Shown in pieces: positions 10,826 through 22,800 of a DNA stretch of 64,000 nucleotides. The DNA comes from Xiphophorus maculatus. Taxonomy: Eukaryota > Chordata > Actinopteri > Cyprinodontiformes > Poeciliidae. The stretch spans positions 2,903,317 through 2,967,316 of the forward strand of contig NC_036464.1 of assembly GCF_002775205.1 (NCBI RefSeq). Reading direction: 5' to 3'. The stretch's first letter is position 1. Each line of letters begins with the position of its first letter. Made by a program: the position numbers and the translations under genes. The notes under the pieces were generated by a model. It had not been told where the DNA came from. It saw only the letters and a program-made list of their open reading frames with translations, and searched no databases.

Positions 10826-13800
10826 ACACACACACACAGCGATCCTGTTATTCTCTGAACAGATTATAAAACATAGAAATCACATCCAGAATATCTGATC
10901 TGTTTTATTTCTATAAAAGTCCGAGTCTTTGTGTGAGGCTGGAGAGACTCTTCACCATCACCCTAATCTGAGGAGGAAGGCTACAGATCACCACCAGAAT
11001 CAGAACAGAACCCGACCGGACCGATCCAGAACTTTAATATTACTGCAGTCAGAGGAAACATGGTGATGGTTTAATTAGCTTTAGCTAAAGATGCTAAGAG
11101 TATGAATAGTTCTGGTCTCCACTGAGGCTGAGGGAGGCGACATTATTATTACTATTAATTATTATTTATTGTTACTATTAATTATTATTTATTATTACTA
11201 TTAATTATTATTTATTGTTATTACTACTACTATTATTATTATTAATAATAATTCTTATGACTATTATCAATTATTATTATTAATCATTTTTATTACTATT
11301 ATTAATTATTATTATCAATTATAATTACTATTATCATTATTTATTATTAATTGTTATTATTAATTATTATTATTGGTGGAGCTGTTGTTGATTATGATTT
11401 TTTTTGTTTTTTTTGCCCCTCCAGGGGGTATTTTGTGGCTCTAGTGCCCCTTATATGACAGCAGGCTGACAGGAAACAGGGAAGACATGCGGCAAATATT
11501 GTCGGGTCCGGGAGTCGAACCCGCGCCGGCCGCGTGGAGAACTGAAGGCCTCCAAATACGGGTCGCGCTAACCGCTACGCCACCACGCCCCTTAATTAGT
11601 TATTTTAATATCAATATCTCTTTATCGACTCGTCGATCCGGTTAAATTCTGCTGAACTTGTAGCGTTTGGGTTTTTATCTGACCCGGTTCTGGTCATAGT
11701 TCTGGACCGCTGTGTTCCTGCTGCAGTAGAACCTCAGAACCTTTCCCAGCACCGGTTCCGGTCCAGTTATCTGAAAGATCCAATTGGTTCCTGCTGAGCG
11801 GGAAACGGGCCGCCTCCAGTGATGGTTCTGACGAAACGGGCCGGACTGAACCGACCCGTCAGAACTCTGTGATCCAACAGAGCAGAACCGGTTCCTCGGT
11901 TCTTCCAGAACTTTCCTGCAGCCATTTGGACCTCAGAACCGGTCCATAAGAACCAGAGCCGCAGTACTGCAGCGTCCTGGACCGGTTCCATTGCCAGGTT
12001 CTGCTCCGGGCGTCCTGCGGAGCCGTGAGCAGACAGTCCGGTACCAGAACCCGGCAGCATATTGGACTCGGCGGGACAGAGGAACAAACAGAACTGAGTC
12101 AGCACTTCCTGCTGGGTCGGGCCGGTCCGTTCAGGTTCTGTCTCTGCTCAGCCCGTCTCTGGTTCTGGTTCCCTCTAAACTGACCCCGTTGCTTCAGCCC
12201 ACTGAGTGTTTCTGATCAATGCTGGCCCGTTTAAATCCGGACGGGTTCTGACCCGTCTCACCAACGGGTTGCTGGTGGTGCTGCTGGGAGACGGCCTGTT
12301 GCCGTGGCGACCCAAACATCATCAGGCCGGCTGCATCCAGGCGACAGAACCCGGACCAGAACCGGTCCGGTTCTGGTCCGGAGCCCTCAGTGACACCTGG
12401 TGGTGGAGGCGGGGATGGCAGTGATCAGAACCAGTTAAACCAGTAGAGGATCTTCATCATCATCATCATCCTCAGACCAGTGGAGGCTGCTGCAATCTGA
12501 TTGGTCCGTTTAGACCCAGAACCAGAACCAGAACTGTTCCATGTATCTGACTGTAAATAAAACGATAATAAAAGGTTCTGGTTCAGGTTCTGGTTCTGGT
12601 CCTGTCCTCAGGTTCTGGTTCTGTCCTCAGGTTCTGGTTCAGGTTCTGGTTCTGGTCCTGTCCTCAGGTTCTGGTTCTGTCCTCAGGTTCTGGTTCTGTC
12701 CTCAGGTTCTGGTTCTGGTCCTGTCCTCAGGTTCTGGTTCTGTCCTCAGGTTCTGGTTCTGGTTCTGTCCCCAGGTTCTGTGGCACCTGGATATCTTCCG
12801 TCGGAGTTTCCGTCAGCTCTCCTCCCATAAGTGTCTGGAGGATTCCTGCATCTTCTGCGCCCTGAAGGTGAGGACCAGGAGCTCGGCCCGGTCCCGGCCT
12901 GGTTCCGGTCCGGTTCTGACCCGCTGTCTGCTCTCCTCCAGAACATCTTTGCCCAGTTCCAGTTCAGCAGTGAGAAGGTTCTGCCGTCCGACGCGCTGCG
13001 CAGCGCGCTGGCCAAGAGCTTCCAGGACCAGCAGCGCTTCCAGCTGGGCGTCATGGACGACGCCGCCGAGTGCTTCGTAAGGCCGGAACCGGACCGGAAC
13101 CGGGCCGGAGCCGGGTGGTCCGATCGCACCTTCACTCTGGTTCTGCATGTTCACAGGAGAACATCCTGATGAGGATCCACTTCCACATCTCAGACGAGAC
13201 CAAGGAGGACGTCTGCACCGCCAGACACTGCATCCCGCACCAGAAGTTTGCCATGACGCTGTTCGAGCAGGTGAGGCGGCCCGACAGAACCATCAGAACC
13301 ATCAGCAGGTGTGTTGGTCTGTACAGCGGGTGAGACTGACCCGGTGTCTCCCCCCAGTGTGTGTGCAGCAGCTGCGGAGCGTCGTCCGACCCGCTGCCCT
13401 TCATCCAGATGGTCCACTACATCTCCACCACCTCGCTGTGGTGGGTTCCTTTCAGAGCCGCCATCTTGGACTCTGACGCGGTAGCTAGGCAACGCCTCGG
13501 GGTCACCCTGGCAACCAGACACCCGAAGTGTTTCTGCAGCAGGTTGAGTGAAACCAGGAGGTCCAGGAAAGAGCTTCAGCTTCTATCAACGTATTTCTAG
13601 ACCTGTAAACGTCTAGATCTTTATTTAATATGGAAATAAAGACGTTTCATCAGAATCCAGTTTAAAAACCAAAATGAAATAATATTTAGTTTCCATCAGA
13701 GATCTGATGTCGTCAGAGACGAGTTTCACCAGAATGAAGATCAGATCCATGAGGTCAGAGGTCACGATCTGTTTCATCAGGAGTTTAACAGAAACTGTAA

Positions 13801-16800
13801 AAGAAAAAACTTTCACTGAAATAAAAGGAGCTTAAGTTTATAAATCTGTTACATTTTGTCTGCAGAGGATTCAACAGCAGCAAAGAAATAACATTTAACA
13901 TAATAAATTATTCTAAATGCAAAACATTGGGCACAAATCCTGGAGGAACTCCAGAATAAAACCAATAAATTCATGATATTAACCTAATAAAGTCAGAATA
14001 TTATGAGATTAGACATGTTATTATGCAAATGAGGTTGAAATAATGAGAATAAAGTCAAAATAATATAAAGTTTTAATCGTAGCAGAATAAGTTTAATACT
14101 TTAATACAAGAATAAAATATGAAAATGATGCAAACATGAAGTGATGAAATCACCAGAATAAATCCGTCATAAAATGAGATTATTGTTTTCTGGCATAAAG
14201 TCCTGAGGAAGAGTCACTGCTGGATGCTGATTGGCTGATCCTCCTCTTCCTCCTCTTCCTCAGCAACCAGGCGGTGAAGATGCTGGAGTCCAGAGAGAAT
14301 CCGACGCCCAGCATGTTCGGAGAGCTGCTGCGCAATGCCAGCATGGGCGACCTGCGCACCTGCCCAGTAAGCAGATACTGGTCCTGATACTGGTACTGGC
14401 CCAGATACTGGTCCTGTCCCAGTCCTGATTCTGGTCCCGTCCTCAGAGCCGGTGCGGCCAGCAGCTCCGGATCGCCCGGGTTCTGCTCAACAGCCCAGAG
14501 ATCGTCAGCATCGGCCTGGTGTGGGACTCGGAGCACTCGGACCTGGCCGAGGACGTCATCCACTCTCTGGGAACCCGCCTGCGACTCGGAGATGTGAGGA
14601 ACCGACCCGGAGGTGAACCGGAGCGCGGCGGGCGAACGGGCTGACCCAGTTCTGGTTCTGCAGCTGTTCTACAGGGTGACGGAGGAGAAGGCCCGGCGGG
14701 CCGAGCTCTATCTGGTGGGCGTGGTCTGCTACTACGGCAAGCACTACTCCACCTTCTTCTTCCAGACCAAGATCAGGAGGTGGATGTACTTCGATGACGC
14801 TCATGTGAAGGAGGTGAGACCCGAAACCAGCCGGCCCGGTTCTGATGGAGTCCGATTTATTACCTTAAACCTGGTGGAGGGTCTGTTGGTCACAGTGAGG
14901 TCACAGTGAGATGTAATTATATTAGTTGTGTTACCACCCCACGCCACTAGAGGCAGTATCAGGCCCGAAAAGATGCCACTAAGGAGCAGATTTAGAAGAA
15001 AGCTACAGAACCTGTTAAAAACTGTGAGCTGAGCTGAAGTAAATAAAAGAGAGAAGTTCAAATACATGCTGAGAGTGAAAATCCTTCCTAAAGGTGAAGA
15101 TATATCACAGATTTCAGAAGAAAATAAAAACGGGAGACCGCGGATTATATGGGAAATAGCGCCCCCTTCACTTCTGGAGTGCAATGGTCCCATTTCCAAA
15201 TAAGGTCACAGCGGTCCCGCCCTTCCTGTTCATTTACCCAGAATGCATTGCAGCGTGAACAACATGGTGACATTCCTGTGAAAATATTTTATTAAAATTT
15301 ATAAAAACTAAGATAAATATTTCTCAAAAATGTCTATTTTTATAAACCTTTAAGAAAAATGTTGTAATTAGATGAAGAAAAACTCATAATAATACCAGAA
15401 TAATGTTATAATAACTTAATAAAACTAGTAAACCAAGAGTAAAGTTATAGAAATACCAAAATAAAGTCATAAATATGAGCATAATGTCAGAGAATAAAGT
15501 CATATTTTACAGTGTAACTGATAATTAATCTGTGGAAATAACCAGATTATGATGAAGGATGAAGGATCTGCTCCTCTTCCTCACTTCAGCTCACAGTTCC
15601 ATCCCTCCATCCTCTCTCTCCTCCTGCTCTGGTTTTTCTTTCTGTGTGAAACAGGAAATCCCTCCATTGTTTGTTGGTGCAGCTGGTCAGATCAGAGGTC
15701 AGAGGTCAGATCAGTGAACACTTTTTGCCCACGTTGCAGACCAGCACCCGTCTCTTTCTGCCTGTTGAACAAACCGTTACTCTCTTTGCTCCGGTCCGGT
15801 CCGGTCCGAGCGCTGCTTTGGAAAACGGAGGACGGGTGGAAACGATAGAGAGAGAAAAGAAAAGCTACAGGAAGTTTTTCTTCATCAGAGACGGTGAGAC
15901 GCTGCTGGCCGGATCCGGATCATTTTCTCACGTTTACAGCAGAATCAGATTTTAAAACCAGACGATTTATTTCCAACACTTTGGGTTTTTAGAGAAACTG
16001 GTTGAAGCTCAGTTCCAGTTTTCTTTAGTTTATGGAAAGTTTTCAGTTAGAAAACCTGAATCAAGAGATTTGGGAAAAACTGAAGAAATGTAAACTTTTG
16101 ACCTGATTTATGATTTTATTGAAGAAACTTTAGAAAAGAAAATGGTTGATGGAAATTCAACCTTCGTTTCTATAGAAACCGTGAGAAATCTTCTCACTGA
16201 TTTTCTGAAACATCCCATAATAGTTTCATGTTTCTGTGTTTATATCAATCACAAACATTCGTTCCCATGGCAACCAGAGCAGAGCTCAGGTTTCCTCTGG
16301 TTCTCCGGTGGTCGGTCCTGGAGTTCTGGGTTAGCCTTCTGATCCCGATCCAGTCCAGAACCGGACCTCCAGCTGTCAGAGGTTTCAGTGAACGGGTCCA
16401 ACAAAGCCCTGCTGTTCCCCTCCCCTCCCTGTTTCTGCTGTTCCCTCAGATCGGGCCCCGGTGGAAGGACGTGGTGTCGCGCTGCATTAAGGGCCGCTAC
16501 CAGCCGCTGCTGCTGCTGTACGCCGACCCGCGCGGGACGCCGGTGACCCTGCAGGACCTGCCGCCGCACCTCGACCTGCAGCGCCTCCACAGGGCCGGCT
16601 ACGACAGCGAGGACTCTGGTAACAGGAGGAGCAGACACTCGACCTGCCGCCGCTACCGGCTACCAGCTGTAGGCTCTACAGCTGGTAGCTCTACAGCTGG
16701 TAGTTCTACAGCTGGTAGCTCTACAGCTGGTAGTTCTACAGCTGTAGGCTCTACAGCTGGTAGCTCTACAGCTGGTAGCTCTACAGCTGGTAGCTCTACA

Positions 16801-19800
16801 GCTGGTAGCTCTACAGCAGCTCTAGCTGCTACAGGGCTACTGGTAGCTCTCTGTGTGTTTCACTCATAAATGACCCATCGCCGCCCCCTGCAGGCCGTGA
16901 GCCGTCCATCTCCAGCGACACTCGAACCGACTCGTCCACAGAGAGCTACTGTGGCCGCCAGTCCTCCCAGTCCCACCATGAGGCCGTGCCGAGTCGCTGC
17001 TCATCCGATTCCCAGGGAACACTCGTCTGCATGGAGCGACCCGACAGAACCGACAGAACGCTGCATGCCTCCCTCTGCAGCCTGGACGCCATAGGTACCA
17101 GACTGTCCTCTGCTGTCCTCACTCACTGCTTCACTCATTCACTCATTCACCGTGTTGCATGATGGGTAAACCATCCCATAATGCCTGTCATTGTAAGGCC
17201 GCGCGGCGGACGCCGAGCAGCCTCTGAGGAAAGGAGGCGGGGCCGCAGAAAGGAGGCGGAGCTCCAACTGGTCGCGGCGAATCAAACCAGAACTCGATCC
17301 GCCATCGGCAGGTTACCACAGCGATGGTAGGCGGGGCTTAGATTAACGAGGAAATAAAATAAATTATAATCTAATAAACAGGAAGTTAGAGTCACCAGAA
17401 CGCACAGATCAGAATAAAGAGTTTATTACATCAGTTAGTTTATGAAGAGAATAAAACAAGCAGGTGATGAAGATGATGAGGTTTGATTTAATCTGGTACT
17501 GAATCTGGTTTAATCTAATCTGGTTCCAACTGGTTTAATCTGGTCGGTTCTTCATGTCCTCAGTCTCTCGCCGCTGGTTCCTCATCGCTGCTGTCCTCTG
17601 TCCTCCTCCGTCTCTCCTCTCGTCCTCTACATGTTTTTCTTCTCCTCTGTCCTCCAGGAGAAACCTTAAAGGAGAAGCAGGCTCCTCGGCACCTCCCCAA
17701 ACCTTCATCCTCCTCCTCATCCTCAGCCAGTCGCCTCAGAGACTTTAAGGAGACGATGACCAACATGATCCGCCCGCCGTCCTCCGAGCTCCTCCCTGCT
17801 GCAGACGCAGCTCTGAGCTCCTCCTCCGCTCCAGTCCAGGACTGGGAGGCCGACAGCACCAGCAGCGAGTCCAAAGCCAGCTCCTCAGGAGGAGTGGGGA
17901 GGTGCCGGCCGGCGTGGAAGCCGCGGAAGGAGACGCTCAACATCGACGCCATCTTCATGCGCGAGCGGCGGAGGCAGGCGGGATACAGCCCCCTGGGAGG
18001 AGGAGCCTGTGAGCCCGACGGGGCCCACACCGCCTCCTTGGGCCAGGAGGAGGCGCCGTCCATCAGAGCGGCCTTCTCCCAGACTCTCCCCAGCTCCTTC
18101 ACAGGACGGCAGCTCCCTGCTCCTCCTGCTCCTCCCAGGCTGATCCAGAGGATGGAGAGCGGCTACGAGAGCAGCGACAGGAACAGCGGCAGCCCCGTCA
18201 GCCTGGACCTCAGCCTGGGAGACAGGTGAGACTGTTAGGCCCCAAACCCTGAGGTGAAAGGTCACAGAGTCACCAGAGGAGCCCCAAACAACATTCATGA
18301 ATTTCAGGTCTCTGGGTCTGGGGTCAAAGAGCAACAGGAGACGGTTAAGACTTGACCTTTGACCTACAGCTTCACTCTGGTTCTGGGTGCTGTTGGAAAG
18401 AATCACATCCCATAATATGATCCACTGTGTCTGCAGGGACAGTGGTGAGAAGAAGCCTTCCTCCTCCTCCTCATCCTCAGGACCCTCATGGAGGAACATC
18501 AGGTCAAAGAGCAGCGGCGCTCTGCTGCAGGACCTCCACTCCTCCAGCAGGGGGAGCCTCGGTACGAAGGACGACGTCTGTAGGACCCGATCCAGAGTCT
18601 GTCTGTAACCCTGATGTTCCTGCTGCCGCAGCGCCCCCCGCAGGCCGCAGTGAGCTGGACGAGCTGCAGGAGGAGGTGCTGAGGAGAGCCAGGGAGGAGG
18701 AGCAGCAGCGGCGGCAGGAGAAGGAGAGGGAGGAGGCGCTGGGCTTCAACCCCAGACCCAGCAAGTACCTGGACCTGGACCAGCTGCAGATCCAAGGTAA
18801 CTCCTGACGGTTGATCCCTGCTGGATCTGCTGTCGTCTCGTGTTCTGGTTGGACTGCAGAACCTGGTGATCCACTGAGCTCCTGGTGATCCACTGGGCTC
18901 CTGAGATGATGGACGGTTAAATCTGCAGTTCATCCATGTTCATCTGGATCTAACGTTCCTGGTAACTGATGATGGTTCTCCAGCAGAGAGCTGCCGGACC
19001 GGAGCGGATCCTCCAGAACCTGTTGATCTGGTTTCCATGTTCAACCAGAACATCCCAGCCGAGACCATCTGGACTTTGTGACATGGAGCTTTGCTCTGCC
19101 TGAATGAGGGATGATCCTCATCATGCAGATGGTTTAAAAGAACCTCAGGAGGTTCTGATGGGTCCAAAATGGACCAAGACGTTACACCACAAACCATTAT
19201 CTGGACCCTGATGGTTTCATGTTATCTGCTGCTGTAGCTCAGCTGCTTCAAGGTTCCACATATTATCTGGGGGAATAGTTAAATCCTCCTGATCACGGTG
19301 TGATTTTTATCAGAAGGAGAAACAGACGGGATCAGGTTGACCTGAACAGAATCTGGCCACATGTATGAAGATTCCCTGGATCTTCAGTCCAGTCGTGTTT
19401 TAAATAATCCAGATGTGATTAGAGTCCAGAGAGCTGGAAGACTCCACAGGTCAGAGAGAAAACTGGACCAGTCAAAGCATCAACTGTGTGGCGGTAATGA
19501 AACCATCAGCAGCTTGTAGATATTCATGGTTGAGTTTGTGCAGATGGATTCATAAACCTCCTGTTGGCCCGACGTGATGGAGCCGCAGGAGGAGAGGAAA
19601 TCAACCAGGAGCTGATCGATTCTTATTGATCATATTGATAACATTTATTAGAAACAATAGTTTTACGTTTAGTTCTGGATTTGAACCAGAACTTAAGATA
19701 AGATAAGATAAGATAAATCTTTATTGTCATTGTCACAAGGACAACAAAATTTAAAAGGTTCCATCAGTCGGTGCATATGCTTAAAAACAAAAAATAACTG

Positions 19801-22800
19801 TCTCACAATTCACACACAATGCAAGAAATAACAAATAACTGGCAAAAAAACAAAAAGTAAGAACAGCCACATTCTCACATCCATCATTTATGATGATTAA
19901 TGGTTGTTTTTGATTGCATTTAGTTTTGTTATTGCTGTCGGGTAGAAACTGTCTCTGAGACGTTGGTTCTGGTTCTGGTTGCTCTGTATCTTCTGCCTGA
20001 AGGCAGCAGTGTGAACAGAGAAGGTCCGGGGTGAGAAGTGTCCTTTGTGATGTGTTGTGCTTTTCTTAGACAGCGGTCGCTGTGCAGGTCCTCCAGTGAG
20101 GGGAGAGGGCAGCCAATGATTTTTTGGGCTGTATTCACAACCCTTTGGAGAGCTTTCCTTTGAGCCGTAGTGCTGCTGTTATTAAGGGAGCTTCTGTTAC
20201 TCTGTGTGTGTGGGTGTGTGTTTCAGTGTGTGTGTGGGTGTGTGTGTGTCAGCAGATGGAGCAGCAGGAATGTTCTCCACTGATCTGCTGAACAAACTCC
20301 AACTGAAATACAAAGGAAGTGATGAACAAACAGCTGCCATTGTTACTGACATTGTGTGTGTGTGTGTGTGTGTTCTGCAGGTAAAGGCGACAGCTTTGAC
20401 AGGTGTGTGATGGAGGCGGAGCTCCTGCTGGACCAGTCGTTGCGCTTGGAGCAGGCAGGCGACGTTGCAGCGGCGCTGTCTGCGGTCAATGAAGCCGTCT
20501 GTAAGCCCCGCCCCTTTGTGTGACCCCACCCCTCTTTGTGACCCCGCCCCTTCATAATGAATCTCAGTCCTGGTGGGGAACCAGAACCGGGTTCTCCGGT
20601 CTCTCAGAGGAACCTTAGCTCCTGTTTCTAGTCAGTCGGTCGATCGGCTGGTTCTGGGTTCTGATCCGGTCCAAATTGCCTGAAACCTGCAGCAGAAGAA
20701 GTCTGTGAATGATGAGAGTAGATCAGTCCTGAAACAGAACCAGAACCTTCGGCCCGGTTTCATTGGTTTGGGTTTCCATTCTTTCTGTTTGATTTCCTCA
20801 CAGCGCCACCATGAGGCCGCATCGCCTCCTGATGTTTCACTTCCTGTTTCCTTTAAACATTTCTGCATGATCTCATCACAGCGTTTTATTATTTATTCAC
20901 CTTTTCTTTTCTATTTATTCCTTTTCCTTTATTTTCTGTTTCCATGGTTACGTTTTCCTGCACCGCTGCAGCCAAGCTGCGGCCGGCGGCGGCTGAGGGC
21001 GGAGCCTGTAGCCACAGCCGGCTGCAGCGCTGCATGAGGAGATGCCGCAGCCTGCAGCAGCGCATGCAGCAGCTGCTGCTGCAGCAGTCAGAGGCAGTAA
21101 AACAGGAAGCAGAGCAGCAGGAGGAGCAGCAGCAGACGCTGGAACAGCCCAGGTACCACCTGCTCTGCTCAGCCAATCACAGGCCAGCTGGCCCAGCCTG
21201 TTGGGGCTCAGTGCTGCCCCCTACTGTCAGGATCAGAGTGGAGCTGCTGGATCTGTTTTCCATTTCTGTGACACGTTATCTACGTCATAACGTCTAAGCC
21301 CCGCCCCCTCAGAGCAGCAGGTGACCTCAGTCTTCTCTCCATCCTCTGCAGATCAAAGCCTCTCCAGCTCCCAGTTCTTCTGACAGAGAAGCAGGGCGAC
21401 CAATCAGCTGCCGGACAAGACCACCAGGCTCCTCCCCCTTTCACCTGCCTTGTTAAGCCCCTCCCTCCTGCATCAGGTTTGCCCTCTGACCCCGCCTCCA
21501 GCAGGAGCCCCTGCTCTGGCTTTGGGAAGCCCCTCGGTAGCGCCAGGTCCCTCCCTGCTCTTGCTGTGGAAACCTACCTGGACGACGTGACCCCGCCCCC
21601 TCCACCGGAAGAGGCGTGGCCTGAGCCGTCACAAGCCCCGCCCCCTCAGTGGCCATGCTCCCCACCAGCCAATCAGGTTCTCAGAGCCGCCCTGCCTGTT
21701 CAACGCTGGGCCGAAAACGTCAACAGATACTACAACTCCCAGCATGCAGCAGCAGAGGGGGAGGAGTTATCGGAGCTGGAGACGCTGTACCAGGCCAGCC
21801 TGCAGGCTCCCAGCATGCTGCGGGGCAGCTGTGGCGTCAGCCCGCAGCCAGGGGGCAGCAGAGCGGGTAGGAGCCCAGATGGCAGGAACTCCTCTTCAGA
21901 TGTGAACATCAGTGTGAACACTTCCTGTTTCTGTTCCAGCGGTGAGGAGAACGCCATCCGGATCCAGACGCTCCAAAACGCCGACGGCTGAAATTGAGAG
22001 AAACGCCTACAGGAGACCGGTCTCACCTGGAGAGCAGGTAGAACCCACAGGAAGCTGCTGCCAACACCAGAACCAAGAGAGTTTATCGATCAGTTTACTG
22101 AATATAAACTGATTGATAAACTGGAGTTTTAGGTTTTTACAGAATCTGCTGTGGTTCTGGTTGACACAAGAACCTTCTGGGTTTTCTGAACATCGTGGTT
22201 CTGAAGGTAACTAACGGTAACTTCCTGCTGCAGCCGGTTTTGATCTGAGACGATTTCACCTTCAGCAGGAATCGATTTCTGACAGAAACAAGTTTTTATC
22301 TTTGAGTCTGGAAGTAAAATCCTAAAAACTGATGAATGAAACCAGATTCATCCTGACCTTCTGTGTCCTCTGCAGCCCCCTGCAGGCGAAGACGAGAACT
22401 ACAGCGCAGAGAACCTGCGACGCCTCGCTCGAAGTCTGAGCGGAACCGTCATCGGGTCGAGACCGCAGAACCTCCAGCAGAACCTCCAGCAGAACCTCCA
22501 GTGCAGCTGTGTACGTCACACACAGGTTCATGCTGCCACCTGGTGGTGACATGTGGTCACTGCAGCCTGCTTCATGAACCATGTTTCAGACTGACTCAGT
22601 TCAAAGACCAGATAAAACCAGGAAGTTAATCTGAGAGTCCCGCAGGTTTGGACTGAGGTCAAAGTTCAGCAGGTTTAACATCAGGTTTAGTTTCAGGTTC
22701 CTCTGCTTGTTCTGCCTCAAGCTGCTGGTTAAACATTTTGGTTTAGTTTTGCCCTGAGCCCGGTCTGCCAGGCGGCGCCGGCCCGGTCCACTGGCCCGGT

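Noticed and set aside
11400-11593. A functional tRNA gene
   Set aside because: A and B boxes are present, but the body continues into a SINE 3' region with an A-rich end and the tRNA arms do not all pair.
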